DNA of 64,000 bases, taken from Plectosphaerella cucumerina (Eukaryota; Ascomycota; Sordariomycetes; Glomerellales; Plectosphaerellaceae). The translations under genes and the position numbers were made by a program. The first letter of the stretch is position 1. The number at the start of each line of letters is the position of its first letter. The stretch is taken from assembly GCA_020746995.1 (NCBI GenBank), contig JAGPXD010000004.1:3472001-3536000 (forward strand). The letters run 5' to 3'. Below the pieces are notes generated by a model that saw nothing but the letters and a program-made list of their open reading frames with translations, did no database searches and was not told the DNA's origin. Of this stretch, positions 42,601-53,247 are shown piece after piece.

Positions 42601-44530
42601 TGCTCGGGTTGCTGGGGGCCTGGGCTACCGGGGGACGTAACCGGTCGTTGCCGATGACAGATTTCAGCGTGCTGGTGATGATGTTGAACAAGGCCAGGTC
42701 GGAGGCGACGGCCACATCGACCATGAATGCCACCAGAGCCTCGAGGAGCTGAACGTCCGTCTCCTCGGAGACATCGGTCAGCGTGTCCTTGATGAGCCTG
42801 GGCACGGCATCCTTCTCCATGTGCTCTCCAACGAGATCCAGCATTTCGTACGCCTCGGTGATGGATCGAAGGGCGAGCATGCGCACCCGGGAGGAGCGGT
42901 TCCTGTTGGCGAAGAACTCGCGTCGCACAAGCCCCAGGTTTGCCTCCCAGAGCACATCGGATGGGGAGCAACACCGGAACTCTTGGAAGAACTCTAGCAC
43001 CACGCAGGCGGCCGAGTCAGGTAAGAGGATGTGAACGTCTGTGAGGAACTTGATCACAGCTTGCCGAGGAATGAACTCGGTAGACTTGACAGTCATCAGG
43101 GAGACAAGGCGGGTGATGAGACGCACTATCTCGGCACGGATTGCTTCAAACGGGCGGTCCGAATCGGAATCTATCGAGACAGAATCGCCGTCCCCGCTCA
43201 TGGTAGCAGTCGCTCTCCTCGCACACTCACTGGCCACGGCTAACGGGGCAGCCCAGTCCTCCTCGACAATCATGGGGTGCAGCTTGCCATGGCCGTCATC
43301 AAATAGCGAGTTGATGAGCGTCAAAACTGCGCACTGCACCCTGACGGATGATGTGCCGTGGACGGTGGCGCTGAGACCTTCCATGAGAAGGGTGAACGGG
43401 ATGGTGGGGTAGCCCTTCTCCGCAGTCTTGGTGAGTAGCTTCTCGAGGACGGCGAGCACGCCCCGTATGTTCCTTGTGTCCTTGCCCTTACTGCTCCCAT
43501 TCCCGGGCATACCGCGGAGCAGGTCAAGCAGGACGCGGACAGTGGCGTGGCCGTTGTGCGACTTGAGGATCATGGAGAGGGTATGCCATGCCGGCTTGTG
43601 TAGTGAAGGTACTAGACAGAAGATGGAGCCGATGACCAGAACGCACTCTCGGAAGCTCTCGTTCGGCAGGGCACCAAAGGTGACAATGGCGTCAATAACG
43701 CCGATACATGCGCGCAGGTCCTGCTCCGAGTTTGTGTCCAGACAGATAACGACCAGTCCTTGGACGAGGGACGACAGCGCAGCATCATCGGCGACGTTTG
43801 AGCTGAACTTGATGACCTCGACGATAAAGGCGAACAGGTGTTGCAGGTTCTTCTCCTCGGCGGTGGCTGTTGGCCTCGTCTTTGTGTGGTTTTTCTTGGC
43901 TTCGCGGCTTGCTTGCTTCCTGGCGGCTTTGACCACCTGGTATATGTCGCGCAGCCATTTCCGTAGCAGAGGGATGACGTCGTAGTCGAAGCCGGACAGG
44001 TCACGGCCGTGCCTGGTGAGATCGATGAGGGCGGCAAGCTGTAGGTGGAAGTCGTCGGGGTTCGTATGGGCCGTCAAGGTGTCGAAGAAGTCTTTCCGCT
44101 CGAGGTCCGTGGACGACTTGTGCTTGACACACTCGGTCAGCAGCTCCCAGCCGGCGTTCCGGGCTGGAGCCGACTTTTCGGGGTCGATCAGGTCCCTCGC
44201 GGCATCCCAGACCTCGAGCACGGGGCTCAAAGGGTATTCGGCAATGACATGTCGGAGGGAGTCTGCGGCAGCGATGCGCTCATGCGTCGGGCCATTCTTG
44301 AGGAGGACTATGGCGTCCTTGTGGTTGGCGGACAAGGCTGAGGGGTTGGCCCCGGGTGTAGCAGCCATGTGATCGAGCATGGGCGGGAGAGCGGCGGACG
44401 AGGCGGACTGTAGGCTCGGAGGAGGCGACTTGGACAGCTTGGCGCCGGTCAAGCCCTTGAAGACGTTGGCCAGGCCACCGGCGCGGCTAGAGTCTGGAGC
44501 AGAGGCCTCATCTCCCGGCAAGGGTGGCAT
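39680..44530 (-). CDS. TSC2: Tuberin (TSC2) homologue, GTPase-activating protein for Rheb
   Basis: An intronless frame of 1616 codons from the first in-frame ATG (44530, start of MPPLPGDEASAPDSS). The frame stays open upstream through low-complexity DNA but with no further ATG. Residues about 60-1250 are mostly helical repeats (tuberin N-terminal and middle regions), e.g. NAGWELLTECVKHKSSTDLE and FLTDVHILLPDSAA. The C-terminal Rap/Ran-GAP domain (about 1270-1520) includes VGVIYIGEGQTDE, EYTFCWRDRVTEIVFH and HIGNDYVNIVFND, with the catalytic 'asparagine thumb' near residue 1366. A Ser/Thr-rich tail ends EAVDFSKWA. With TSC1 it inactivates the small GTPase Rheb and so restrains TORC1; yeast S. 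cerevisiae lacks it, while S. pombe and filamentous fungi keep it. It is divergent from CSE1 across 2.2 kb. Confidence 0.93.
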   Translation of the reverse strand: MPPLPGDEASAPDSSRAGGLANVFKGLTGAKLSKSPPPSLQSASSAALPPMLDHMAATPGANPSALSANHKDAIVLLKNGPTHERIAAADSLRHVIAEYPLSPVLEVWDAARDLIDPEKSAPARNAGWELLTECVKHKSSTDLERKDFFDTLTAHTNPDDFHLQLAALIDLTRHGRDLSGFDYDVIPLLRKWLRDIYQVVKAARKQASREAKKNHTKTRPTATAEEKNLQHLFAFIVEVIKFSSNVADDAALSSLVQGLVVICLDTNSEQDLRACIGVIDAIVTFGALPNESFRECVLVIGSIFCLVPSLHKPAWHTLSMILKSHNGHATVRVLLDLLRGMPGNGSSKGKDTRNIRGVLAVLEKLLTKTAEKGYPTIPFTLLMEGLSATVHGTSSVRVQCAVLTLINSLFDDGHGKLHPMIVEEDWAAPLAVASECARRATATMSGDGDSVSIDSDSDRPFEAIRAEIVRLITRLVSLMTVKSTEFIPRQAVIKFLTDVHILLPDSAACVVLEFFQEFRCCSPSDVLWEANLGLVRREFFANRNRSSRVRMLALRSITEAYEMLDLVGEHMEKDAVPRLIKDTLTDVSEETDVQLLEALVAFMVDVAVASDLALFNIITSTLKSVIGNDRLRPPVAQAPSNPSTPTFDDSDPEQTASGIVTKGYIKLFMRCMDFSAAKCSRLFDLLVSIAKASHCTTDARLTAMKFLFRLRADWGGSIFLTLDTDSEGLAASLFRTEASLARKHAGDSAFQTRTTRPDIGPTVRSSRGVSFSHAGPQDRAIAARSLSGAKQNSPQYRQQWSLPDPNALPFTPSAIASLVLVSHAQGGSQFLSNTDEPAKPDEQGHATPLNLASWLETIVHILEKGGDWEVTSMVLVHLPSQLSNHAIFRGAIPQMQSLRRIVCEQIRTNSFHEAPISTGLRRADVAICLFHSLTMILSYHAHFLKDQEDEIVRAFVHGISTWERCAKYCIHALSICCHELPLSTSKCLVQMLQKMTLIITQPHVAMHILEFLAGLSRLPNLYVNFREEEYRIVFGISIRYLQYVRDKKQFSKSPDSAAPTPTTAEAQGGVSDDLPQYVYALAHHVITYWFLALKLQDRANIVGWLTKALVADVDGAQNLEEQALVTIDFMQRVTYADANESAADTLFTEQRFGEIQKRRWLSGNSIVTIEQATATGWAQITKRQASGTSSYTVREAFKPPPIHQTQHIADTGREGDMSNRVLPSHLMVQLMTSSPQFSEAQRPIALPSDDAVERAIRVFDRNPTVDGHKVGVIYIGEGQTDEVEILANVSGSADYVHFLNGLGTLSKLKGSKINMQGLDREFGTDGEYTFCWRDRVTEIVFHVTTQMPTNLERDAYCISKKRHIGNDYVNIVFNDSGLPFRFDTFPSEFNYVNIVITPESRASFVATRETPPSDKEESMPFYRVQLLSKPGFPIISPASETKMVSLKALPGFIRLLALNASVFSTVWQNKDGGDTVSSWRNRLREIKRLRDKHAPKVTAPNNQFGPGHGHPGAGSGVNPSPPSTSLGGGHHGGSLGGTTHFPGTLADPGRPASSVRDSFGSSLRRSSVATFFTSTSEQTSHRSSVMSTSTTTNDTEIVPPNPADSLAEAVDFSKWA

Positions 44531-44672
44531 AGGCACGTCGTGCGCGGGGTTCTCGTCGGTGTCGGTGCTCGAATTTGAGGTCGGTGTCGGTGTCGGTGTC
44601 GCGAAGAGGGGGGTAAACCGGTGGTCGGTGGTCAGTGGGATGGCTAAGGCCGGGGAATGCGGAGCATCGGGC

Positions 44673-44709
<37 letters not shown>

Positions 44710-46721
44710 GCGGGTGGTGGGTGATGTGTGGTGTGGGAGGGCAAGACGGGACGCTATCTCAAGAGCGTGGCATGGCCTGTGTCTCTGTCTTTGAATGTGC
44801 TACTGCGCGTGCGTGATCATGGTCGGGCGGGCTGGTAGTCGGGTGGTGTTGGTGGTCGGCACTTGAGAGGAAGTCGAGGACGAAAGTATGACGGACACGA
44901 TGCGAACGAGAAGGAGAACAAAAAAGGGTCGATCCACCGGCAACCAAAAGTCAACCAAGCCCAGGCAGATTGGATGCGACAGCAGATGGATGTGAGTGTC
45001 AGGGGAGCAGGTCTTGGAAGGCGCAACTCTCCCGTCCCGTCTGATAAAAAAACGGGGAGGAGCCTGGTCCTGGTCTGGCAGTGGCAGGGCAGCGCAGGGC
45101 AAGAAGGACCCAGGCAGGACAGGCCACAAGTCACTCGGGGGTCCCGGACCGGCCAATTTCAGGCGGGAGAGGCCTGCATCGGTACCTGCATGATGAACCA
45201 GGAAGGCCGAGGGTTTTGCAGGGTGGAGAGGCGGACGGTGGGTACTGATTGGCGGGAGCCCGCAGCAGCTGATCCGGGCTGTTTCTGGCTTCGGGCGGCC
45301 AATGACAAAGGTCCCTCGGGCCCCGTCTCGAACGCCATGTGCCAGTGCAGTGGTGGTCAAGTGGTTCAGCAGTCCGTGGGGAGTTGATCTGTCTCTGCGG
45401 CCGGTCGGATTGGGAAGCTCAGCTGGGCAGACGGGCATGATATGGGGTTAACTCCGTCATCGGGTGAAACAAAAGACTCCATGCTAAGGAGGTACCTATC
45501 TGCTCGTCAGGCCGCGGAGCAGCTTCTCCCCCCTTCTGTTCTAATTGTCTCCTTGCTTGGGAGCTGAGACAAGAGAGAGAAATTTTCAGTCGGGCGTCAC
45601 AGCTTGGCGGAAGCAGACGTGCCGACCTGCTGTCTCACGGGATGTTTCCATGCGAGTCTCAGCCAGAGTGTTGATGGCGAGTGGGCGGTTGTGGGCGCAA
45701 AGTCTCAGAACGCGCCTCTTCAGGAGAAGAGCTCCTGTCGGCATGTCCCGTTTCGGCAAGTAGCTCGTGTGTCTCTTGCTTGTCTGGTTCTGTCAAGTTG
45801 TCTAGCTGGCATCCTTGTGTTACGACCCGTGGAATGTCTTTATCTGCAGCAGAGCTCGACCCGCGACATGTGTGTCGGTCTGATTACGCGAGGATAAATC
45901 TGCATGACGCGACACGTTCTCGTTGTGGGCAGGCAATATCTGGGTACGATGCTATATTTGCCATCTAGTATGCGATACCCGGGCCATATCACCGGCGATC
46001 CAAGTACCGCGTCAAGGCGCCTATCGCCATGTCCGAACGCGGCTGGCTGTGATCGGAAGCTCCGAGCGTCGCTCAGGGGTCCGGCCAGGACTGATTCCAG
46101 GGACACGAGCTTCTGTCGCGACGCGCCCTGAGTAGATTTTCGCGTCGGCTTCGCTGTACCGTGGCCAGACCAAGCTATCTGGCTTGTCTCTCCGCCTTCA
46201 AAAGACAGGCTGAAGGAACTAGCATCTGGCTGACAGCAGTAATGATGAGAGACGATCGTGGTAACCTGCCAAAAGCACACTCTGACTGACAAAAATCATG
46301 CTGTACTCTTCAAAATAGATCAAACACCATAGCTGGTCAAATTTTGCAGCATGTCAATCATCACAGCAGGCCAATACCGTCATATCCATTTGAGAAGCTC
46401 CGTTGCTTGCTTTTGCGGCACTGGAGAGCTTCTGCACGGGCCACCTCGGCGCTCAAGTCCCCCCGGGCCGCCCCCGAAGCTCCTGCCAGCTGGCACGTGA
46501 TGACCGGCCGCCGCCAGCTGCGTCCCCCGCCGTCGCTGCGGCAGCCGTTTTCCCCCCCACTCCAACTAAAACAAAGTGAACCTACCTCCATCCCGCAAAG
46601 CAAACACCCCAGAGAATTGTAGCTCAGAGAAGACGGTGAAGCGCACCTCCTATCCCGCACCTCCCCCCCCATCCTCCATTCCCCTTCGACGACCCCCCGC
46701 GTATCCTCCATTCTCGTCAAG
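44531..46721. other. 2.2 kb divergent region between TSC2 and CSE1
   Basis: Probably holds long 5' leaders of both genes. It has a (CACGAG)n microsatellite and GTCGGT repeats next to TSC2, and a pyrimidine-rich CCCCCC tract just before CSE1. Open frames up to 212 codons (e.g. 44800-45438, minus) have no recognisable domain. No tRNA or TATAAA was recognised. Confidence 0.5.
44675..44707. repeat. (CACGAG)n hexanucleotide microsatellite
   Basis: Five exact CACGAG units plus one partial, immediately upstream of TSC2. On the minus strand it reads (CTCGTG)n, which is open in the TSC2 frame and would encode alternating Leu-Val; there is no ATG, so it is most likely part of the leader. Confidence 0.8.
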
Positions 46722-49700
46722 ATGGCAGCGGACATGGGCACGATTGCCCAGCTTCTGGACGCCACTCTTGATCCATCCAAGCACAAGAAAGGTACAGTGC
46801 CACCACATCCTGCGCCGAACCCCGCCAACGGCGTTTGCCTCCGTTGCTGACCAAACGGCCACCTTCAGCCGAGAGCGCCCTGAAGCAGGAACAGGCCAAG
46901 TCGCAGTACTCGATCCAGCTCCTCAACATCGTCTCCTCGGATTCTCTCCCCCTCAAGACCCGCCTCGCCGCCGCCCTCGCCTTCAAGAACTTCATCCGGA
47001 GCAACTATGTCGACGAGGAGGGCAACTACAAGCTGCCGGCCGACGAGGTCACCACGATCAAGCAGCAGCTTATCGGGCTGATGATTGCGTGCCCGCCATC
47101 CGTCCAGACGCAGCTCGGCGAGTCCATCAGCATCATTGCCGACTCGGACTTCTGGGAGCGCTGGAACACCCTGACACAGGAGCTCGTCCAGCGTTTCTCC
47201 TCCACCGACCCCAAGGTCAACATTGGCGTGCTCGAGGTCGCCCACTCCATCTTCTCGCGGTGGCGGCCGCTGTTCCGCACCGACGAGCTGTACACCGAGA
47301 TCAACCACGTCATCAAGACGTTTGCCGAGCCCTTCGTCCACCTGCTCATCACCACCGACAAGCAGATCGACGCAAACGCACAGAACAAGGATGTCCTGAA
47401 GAGCTGGTTCGAGGCCCTGAGCCTCATGATGAAGATCTTCTACGACCTCTCCTCGCACGACATGCCGCCCATCTTCGAGACGCACCTGTCCTCGCTCTCG
47501 GAGCTCTTCCACAAGTACCTCAACTACGCGAACCCGGCCCTCGATACCGACGACGACACGGAGGTTTCTGTCGTTGACGTCGTCAAGGCCGACATCTGCG
47601 AGGTGCTCGAGCTCTATGTCGTCAAGTACGACGAGGACTTCTCAAAGTACACCCAGCCCTTCATCACAAACGCCTGGAACCTGCTGTCGACCATCGGCCT
47701 CGAGACAAAGTACGATATCATCGTCAGCAAGGCCCTGCACTTCCTGACTGCCGTCGCTGGCACCACCGTCCACTCGCAGGTCTTCGGAAACGAGGAGGTT
47801 CTGGGTCAGGTCGTCGAGAAGGTCATCCTGCCCAACGTCGGTCTGCGCGAGTCGGACCTCGAGATGTTCGAGGATGAGCCTATCGAGTACATTCGACGGG
47901 ATCTCGAGGGCTCCGACACGGACTCGAGGCGCCGCGCGGCTACCGACTTCCTTCGCAAGCTGCAGGAGAAGTTTGAGCAGCTGGTCACGGGTGTCGTCAG
48001 CAAGTACATCAACCACTACCTCGAGCAGGGCAAGTCGGACTGGAAGGCCAAGGACACGGCCGTGTACCTCTTCATCTCCATCGCGTCAAAGGGCGCCGTC
48101 ACGGCGACGCAGGGCGTCAAGACGGTCAACCCGCTGGTCAACGTGGTCCAGTTCTTCGAGCAGCACATTGCCGGCGACCTGACGGGCGCGGCTGGCGTCG
48201 AGCCCATATCAAAGGTCGACGCCATCAAGTACCTGCACACGTTCCGCAGCCAGCTCACCAAGGAGCAATGGAAGGTGGCTTTTACCCCGCTGATCCAGAA
48301 CCTGGCCTCGGACAACTACGTCGTCTACTCGTACGCGGCCATCGCGGTCGAGCGCGTGCTCTTCCTGACCGACGATGCCGGCAAGCAGATGTTCCCCCGT
48401 GAGGACATTCAGCCGTTTGCCAAGGACCTGCTGGACCACCTGTTCAAGCTGATCGAGAAGGAGACGACGCCGGCCAAGCTGCAGGAGAACGAGTTCCTGA
48501 TGCGCTGCGTCATGAGGATCCTCGTCGTTGTCAAGGACGGCGCGTCCCCGATGGCCGAGGGCATCCTGAGGCACCTCATCGCCATCACCAACATGATCAA
48601 GCAGAACCCCAGCAACCCGCGCTTCTACTACTACCACTTTGAGGCTCTCGGCGCCCTGGTCAGGTACTGCTCGGCGGCGCACGCCAAGCTGTTCAACGAG
48701 CGTCTGTGGGAGCCGTTCCACCAGATCCTCGTTGATGACGTGACGGGTAAGTTGGGCAGGGAAAAGGGGCTTTTCCGAGGCTAACAATTTGGCAGAATTC
48801 CAGCAATACGTCTTCCAGATTCTGGCCCAGCTCCTCGAGGTCAGCCCGGCCGAGGCCGTGTCTGCCAACTACAAGGAGTTCCTCGCACCGCTGCTGGCGC
48901 CCCCGCTGTGGGACACCAAGGGCAACGTGCCGGCCTGCACGAGGCTGCTCGCGGCCATCGTCCCCACGACAAAGGCGCACATTGAGTCGGAGAAGCTCCT
49001 GGAGCAGGTTCTCGGTATCTTCCAGAGGCTGCTCAACACGAAGAAGTTCCAGCTGTACGGCTTCGATATCATCGAGGCGGTGGTCAAGACCTTTGAGCCG
49101 TAAGTAGAAAAGCACCCCCAACAAGAACGGCGACTGACGTGCGCAGGACGACTCTGGATACCTACTTCGGACAGATCCTCCAGCTCATCTTCAGCAAGCT
49201 GGAGGGTACACCGGCCGAATCACTGAGGCTGCGGTTCGTCCGGTTCTACCACCTGATCTCTTCCCGGGTTGAGCAGGGCTACGGCGCCGACTACTTCATC
49301 AAGCACGCCAACAGCCTGTCGGCGAACCTGTTCACCAGCGTCTACCCTACATTCATCATTGCGGACACGGAGAAGCTCGCGAACCCGGTGGACCGCAAGC
49401 TGGCAGTCATCAGCCTGACCAAGACGGTGTGCGAGTCGCAGGCGTTCGCGCAGCAGTTCCACAAGGGATGGGCTCGCTCGGTGGGCCTTCTCCTCGGCCT
49501 CCTGGTCAACCCGCCCGTGGTGGCCAGCGGTCTGGGCGACGAGCTCATCGCCGAGGCCGACGTTGACGACATCGGCTTCGGCATGACGTACACGGCCCTC
49601 AACACCTGCCGGCCGGTGGCGCGCGATGACTACCCTGAGGTGACGGCCGTGGCCCCCTGGGTCAGCGCGTACATCGGCGCAGCGAACGGCCGTCACGGAG

Positions 49701-49774
49701 GCGCCATCTCCAAGTTCATCAGCGAACGACTGACGCCGGAGCAGCAGGAGGCCCTGCATCAGTACCTGTCGTAG
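46722..49774 (+). CDS. CSE1: Importin-alpha re-exporter CSE1/CAS (karyopherin)
   Basis: Exons 46722-46791, 46869-48746, 48796-49099 and 49147-49774 give 959 aa, the length of yeast Cse1 (960). The importin-beta N-terminal domain begins with MAADMGTIAQLLDATLDPSK; AESALKQEQAKSQYSIQLL follows the first intron. HEAT repeats run throughout: LKTRLAAALAFKNFI, NIVSSDSL, FWERWNTLTQELV, then NYVVYSYAAIAVERVL, FRFYYYHFEALGAL-like segments and the CAS C-terminal domain (FGMTYTALNTC). Cse1 binds importin-alpha and RanGTP in the nucleus and returns importin-alpha to the cytoplasm. The 77-nt first intron is the longest of the three. The start is supported by CAAGATGGC and by the conserved short first exon. 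Confidence 0.96.
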
Positions 49775-49910
49775 GCGGGCGGTGAGGAAGGAAGAGGCGA
49801 TTGGAGGATATGATGATACGAATGGGGAGCAGATGTCTGGACAGACGAAAAGGGCGGCAGGGCCCGCGGAGATGAAGCAGAATAAAGATTCCCCCCCACC
49901 ATACACACAA

Positions 49911-50070
49911 CATGTGGTCAAGCGGATGTGCAGCTGGACTGGATGTGAACAAGTGATTGACAGGAGACGCAGGTAAGCTTCCTTGTAGAGAGAGGACGTG
50001 TGGTTGGCCGGATGTGCAGAAGCGTGACCAGATGATCGACAGGAGATGCAAGTAGACGTTCTTCTAGAAG
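49911..50070. repeat. Imperfect tandem duplication of about 75-82 bp
   Basis: Unit 1 (about 49911-49992) and unit 2 (about 49996-50070) share CGGATGTGCAG and a TGA(T/C)CGACAGGAGA-like block in the same order. Mismatches are mainly transitions (CATGTG/CGTGTG, GATTGAC/GATCGAC, GAGACGC/GAGATGC). A weaker third match follows near 50113-50170. No coding potential. Confidence 0.6.
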
Positions 50071-50922
50071 GATTGGGACGAATGGTGGCACTGCCACGTC
50101 CAGGGGTTTGGGGATGGTTGGCCGACAACGGCGGTCATCGGGCAACCTAAAAGAGAGACGCAGCAACATGACAGCCACGCAGGGAGGCGGCGTGGAAGCG
50201 AGGGGCTATTCAGACCCGAATGCGGACATGGCATGGTGGTTGTCAGATATCAGGCGGAGGCGGGAAGACAAGGGACTGGCGCGATCTCCGGGGCGTTGCG
50301 TTGGCAGGTAGGTTAGGTTGCCCGATCTCTCAAGGGGGGATTGTCTCGCTTTCCCGGGGTTCTGGGTGCTATTGAGGTGGTTTGCTTTTCTTCCTTGCTG
50401 ATCTGGGCTCGGCGAAGGGGAGGGGTGGTTCCGACGCGGTGGTCGATGAAGACGGGTTGTGCCTAGGGACGGGGTGGTGGTGCGTTTTAGACGCTGTGAA
50501 GCTTCATCTCGTGCTGTGTCAAGTGAGTATGAATCAAGTGAGTATGACGGTCAGATGTAGAAAAGAGGTTGTGATCTCGACAAGAGAGAGAGAGGTGAAC
50601 GCAAGACACCGGCCTGAGACTTGAGCCCTCACACCTCATGCGAGCCATGCCCAGAGACGCATGTCTCATCCACGACCCGGCAACATCTCCTCCCATCCAA
50701 GGGACAGAAAAGACCCCCTCAACGCCCGAGCTTTCTCTTTTCCCCCGTCATCACTTCGTCGAAGCGGGGAGGGCGAGCGCACGAGACTCCTATTCACGCC
50801 GGTTTCTGGACGTTTGCTTCTTTGCGGTCTTGGGCGATGGGGCAATATTTCCTGCACGACAGACGTGGTGGGTGGACATGACTTGCAACTGACTTGCGGC
50901 TCGTGGTTTCCGCAAGTGTTGA

Positions 50923-50929
50923 TATAAAA
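50923..50929 (+). promoter_or_regulatory. TATA box of the S10 carboxypeptidase gene
   Basis: TATAAAA in GATATAAAAGG, 225 bp before the ATG at 51148. The spacing implies a leader of up to about 190 nt. Use of this box is inferred. Confidence 0.5.
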
Positions 50930-51147
50930 GGTGCACCAATGCCGTGTCATCCATCATCTGAGGAAAGGGCAGGCTCGAACAGCACAATAAGTATTCACTG
51001 TGCTTGAGCTCCATTGGCGGTTTTTTGATCAGCGAATTTTCGCGGTATTGAGTTGTTTCGTCAATAACAGCTTTACAACACTCGTCTTGAGATCGACTTG
51101 CGGAATATCCGGCATCTTCTCGACAACAACATCACCAAAAACCAGCC

Positions 51148-53247
51148 ATGAAGCTCTCCGTCCTCGTCTCGGCCCTCGTTGGCATCACCTCGGTCGCAGC
51201 CATTCCCTCGCCGCTGCAGCCGCGCAATACCTGCGGCGCAAGCAAGCCCAAGGTTACTGTCAAGAAGGTGAGCGTATCCATCAACGAACTCTGGCTGCCC
51301 AGCTGACCACCCAGATCTCCAACCTCTGCGAGACAAAGCCCGGCCTCAAGTCCTACGCCGGCAAGGTCTCCATCCCCGCCACCCCCGAGTTCCCCTTTGA
51401 GCAGAACCTCTTCTTCTGGCTCTTCGAGTCCCGCCACAAGCCCAAGACCGATCCTCTGACCCTCTGGATTAACGGCGGGCCCGGCTCCCCCTCCATCGAT
51501 CAGGTATGTCCCCCTTTCCTTACATCATGTTTGTCGACTGACGACGTCCAGGCCCTCGGCCACAATGGTCCCTGCAAGGTCAACCCCGACTCCAAGACGA
51601 CCACCAACAACCCCTGGTCCTGGAATAACCGCGCCAACCTCCTTTACATCGACCAGCCCATCCATACCGGCTTCAGCTTCGATGTCCCTTCCCCGGGGCG
51701 CATCAACCTCACCAGCGGCGACATCTACTTCCCCGGCCAGACCCCTCCCACCAACTCCGTCCTCGAGGACGGTATCTTCTCCTCCCAGAGCGGAGAAAGC
51801 ACCATCGGCACAAGCCAGAACGTCGCCCGCGTCCTCTGGACATTCATGCAAGCCTGGTCCGCCGATTCCACCCTCAAAGCTTATAGTCGTCCGAGCATCC
51901 ACCTCTGGTCCCAGTCATAGTATGTCTCTCTTTCTCCCCGCCCCTCGGGCCATGACTGACCCCTACAGCGGCGGTCACTACGCACCCGCCATCGCGACCT
52001 ACTTCGAAGCTCAGTCCGCCGCCCTCGCCTCCACCACCCCTCCCCCCTCGTCTAACCTCCTCTGCCGGCCTCGCCCGATCCGCATCGCCAGCGTTGGCAT
52101 CATTGCAGCCTTTGTCGACATCCTCATCCAGGCTCCCGGCTCTTTCGAGTTCGCGTATTCCAACACGTATGGCATCGACGTCCTCTCCCAGGCTGAGGCT
52201 GAAGAGATCGATGCTGCGTTCCGCGCGCCCGGAGGCTGCGTTGACCTCGTCCATGCTTGCCGCGCCACCCTCGATGAGCTCGATCCCGAGGGCCGCGGGA
52301 ACCAGCAAGGTACCGCTGAAATTTGTGGCTATGCCGCTTTCGTGTGCTACAACACGACCGGAGACCCGGCAGAAGACGCAGGTGTAAGTCTATCTCCCAT
52401 CCCTCCGTCTTTGCCCCCCTGACACTTCCCAGCTTGACGCCTTCGACATCACCCAGCCCCTGGGAGCTCAGTTCCCTCCCCCCTACGCCTTCGGCTTCCT
52501 CAACCGCCGCGAGAACCAAGCCCGTCTCGGCACCCAGGTCAACATGACCGCCTTCAGCAATGCCTTGAACCTCCCCTTCACATTGAGCGGCGACATCGTC
52601 CGCTCCTTCATCCCCGAGATCAAGTCCCTCCTGGCCGCCTCGATCCCCGTCCACCTGATCTACGGCGACCGCGACTTCCGCTCAAACGTGAGTCCATCTA
52701 CGAGTTATTTGTTCCAACCTGGCTGCTTCGGGAGTTACATCTGTTCCATGACTCCAAGAGCAGCCAAAAAGAAACTCACTGACTCCGTGCATCATAGTGG
52801 TTCGGCGGCGAAGACCTCTCCCTCGCCCTCGGCGGCGCCCCCTTCGCCTCCGCCGGCTACACCCCCCTGACCGTCGCCGGCTCCTCCGCAGGCTACACCC
52901 GCCAGCGCGCCAACTTCTCCTTCACCAAGCTCAACGGCGCCGGCCACGAGGCCCCCTACTACAAGCCCGAGGCCGCTTACGCCATCTACCAGCGCGCCCT
53001 CGACGGCAAGGACATCGCCACCGGCAACACCGCCGTCGGCAATGGCTACGCCACCTCGGGACTGTCGAACATCAGGAACATCCCGTCCCCGCCGCCTGGC
53101 CCGTCGGCCCCGACGTTCTGCTACACCAAGCGCATCCCGCTGAAGCCGAACCAGTGTACCGTCGCCCAGCTCACGGCTCTGCGCGAGGGGACGGCTGTTG
53201 TCAAGGACTTTGTGGTTGTGAAGCCGGCGTGGAGTGCTTCTGGCTAG
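51148..53247 (+). CDS. Secreted serine carboxypeptidase (peptidase family S10)
   Basis: Six exons: 51148-51267, 51315-51503, 51552-51919, 51969-52383, 52433-52687 and 52798-53247; 598 aa. The start encodes a signal peptide (MKLSVLVSALVGITSVAA). S10 landmarks are LWINGGPGSPSIDQ (oxyanion region), LLYIDQPIHTGFSFD, the nucleophile in SQSYGGHYAPA (Ser about 225, split by an intron after TA of the Tyr codon), IYGDRDFRSN (catalytic Asp) and LNGAGHEAPYYKPEAA (His about 499). Compared with carboxypeptidase Y the elbow is QSYGG instead of ESYAG, and the NGGPGCSS cysteine is replaced by Ser-Pro. These changes occur in a fungal subgroup and the triad is intact. It is probably extracellular or vacuolar, trimming C-terminal residues. 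N-glycosylation sequons are numerous (NMTA, NFSF, NLTS). Confidence 0.9.

Larger units (their letters stand above)
49775..51147. other. 1.4 kb intergenic region CSE1 to S10 carboxypeptidase
   Basis: Contains an imperfect tandem repeat soon after the CSE1 stop and a TATA box near the peptidase gene. Short open frames only. No RNA gene was recognised. Confidence 0.55.

Noticed and set aside
44800..45438. 212-codon minus frame upstream of TSC2
   Set aside because: Pro/His/Arg-rich with no motifs; fits a leader/promoter region and has several competing frames.
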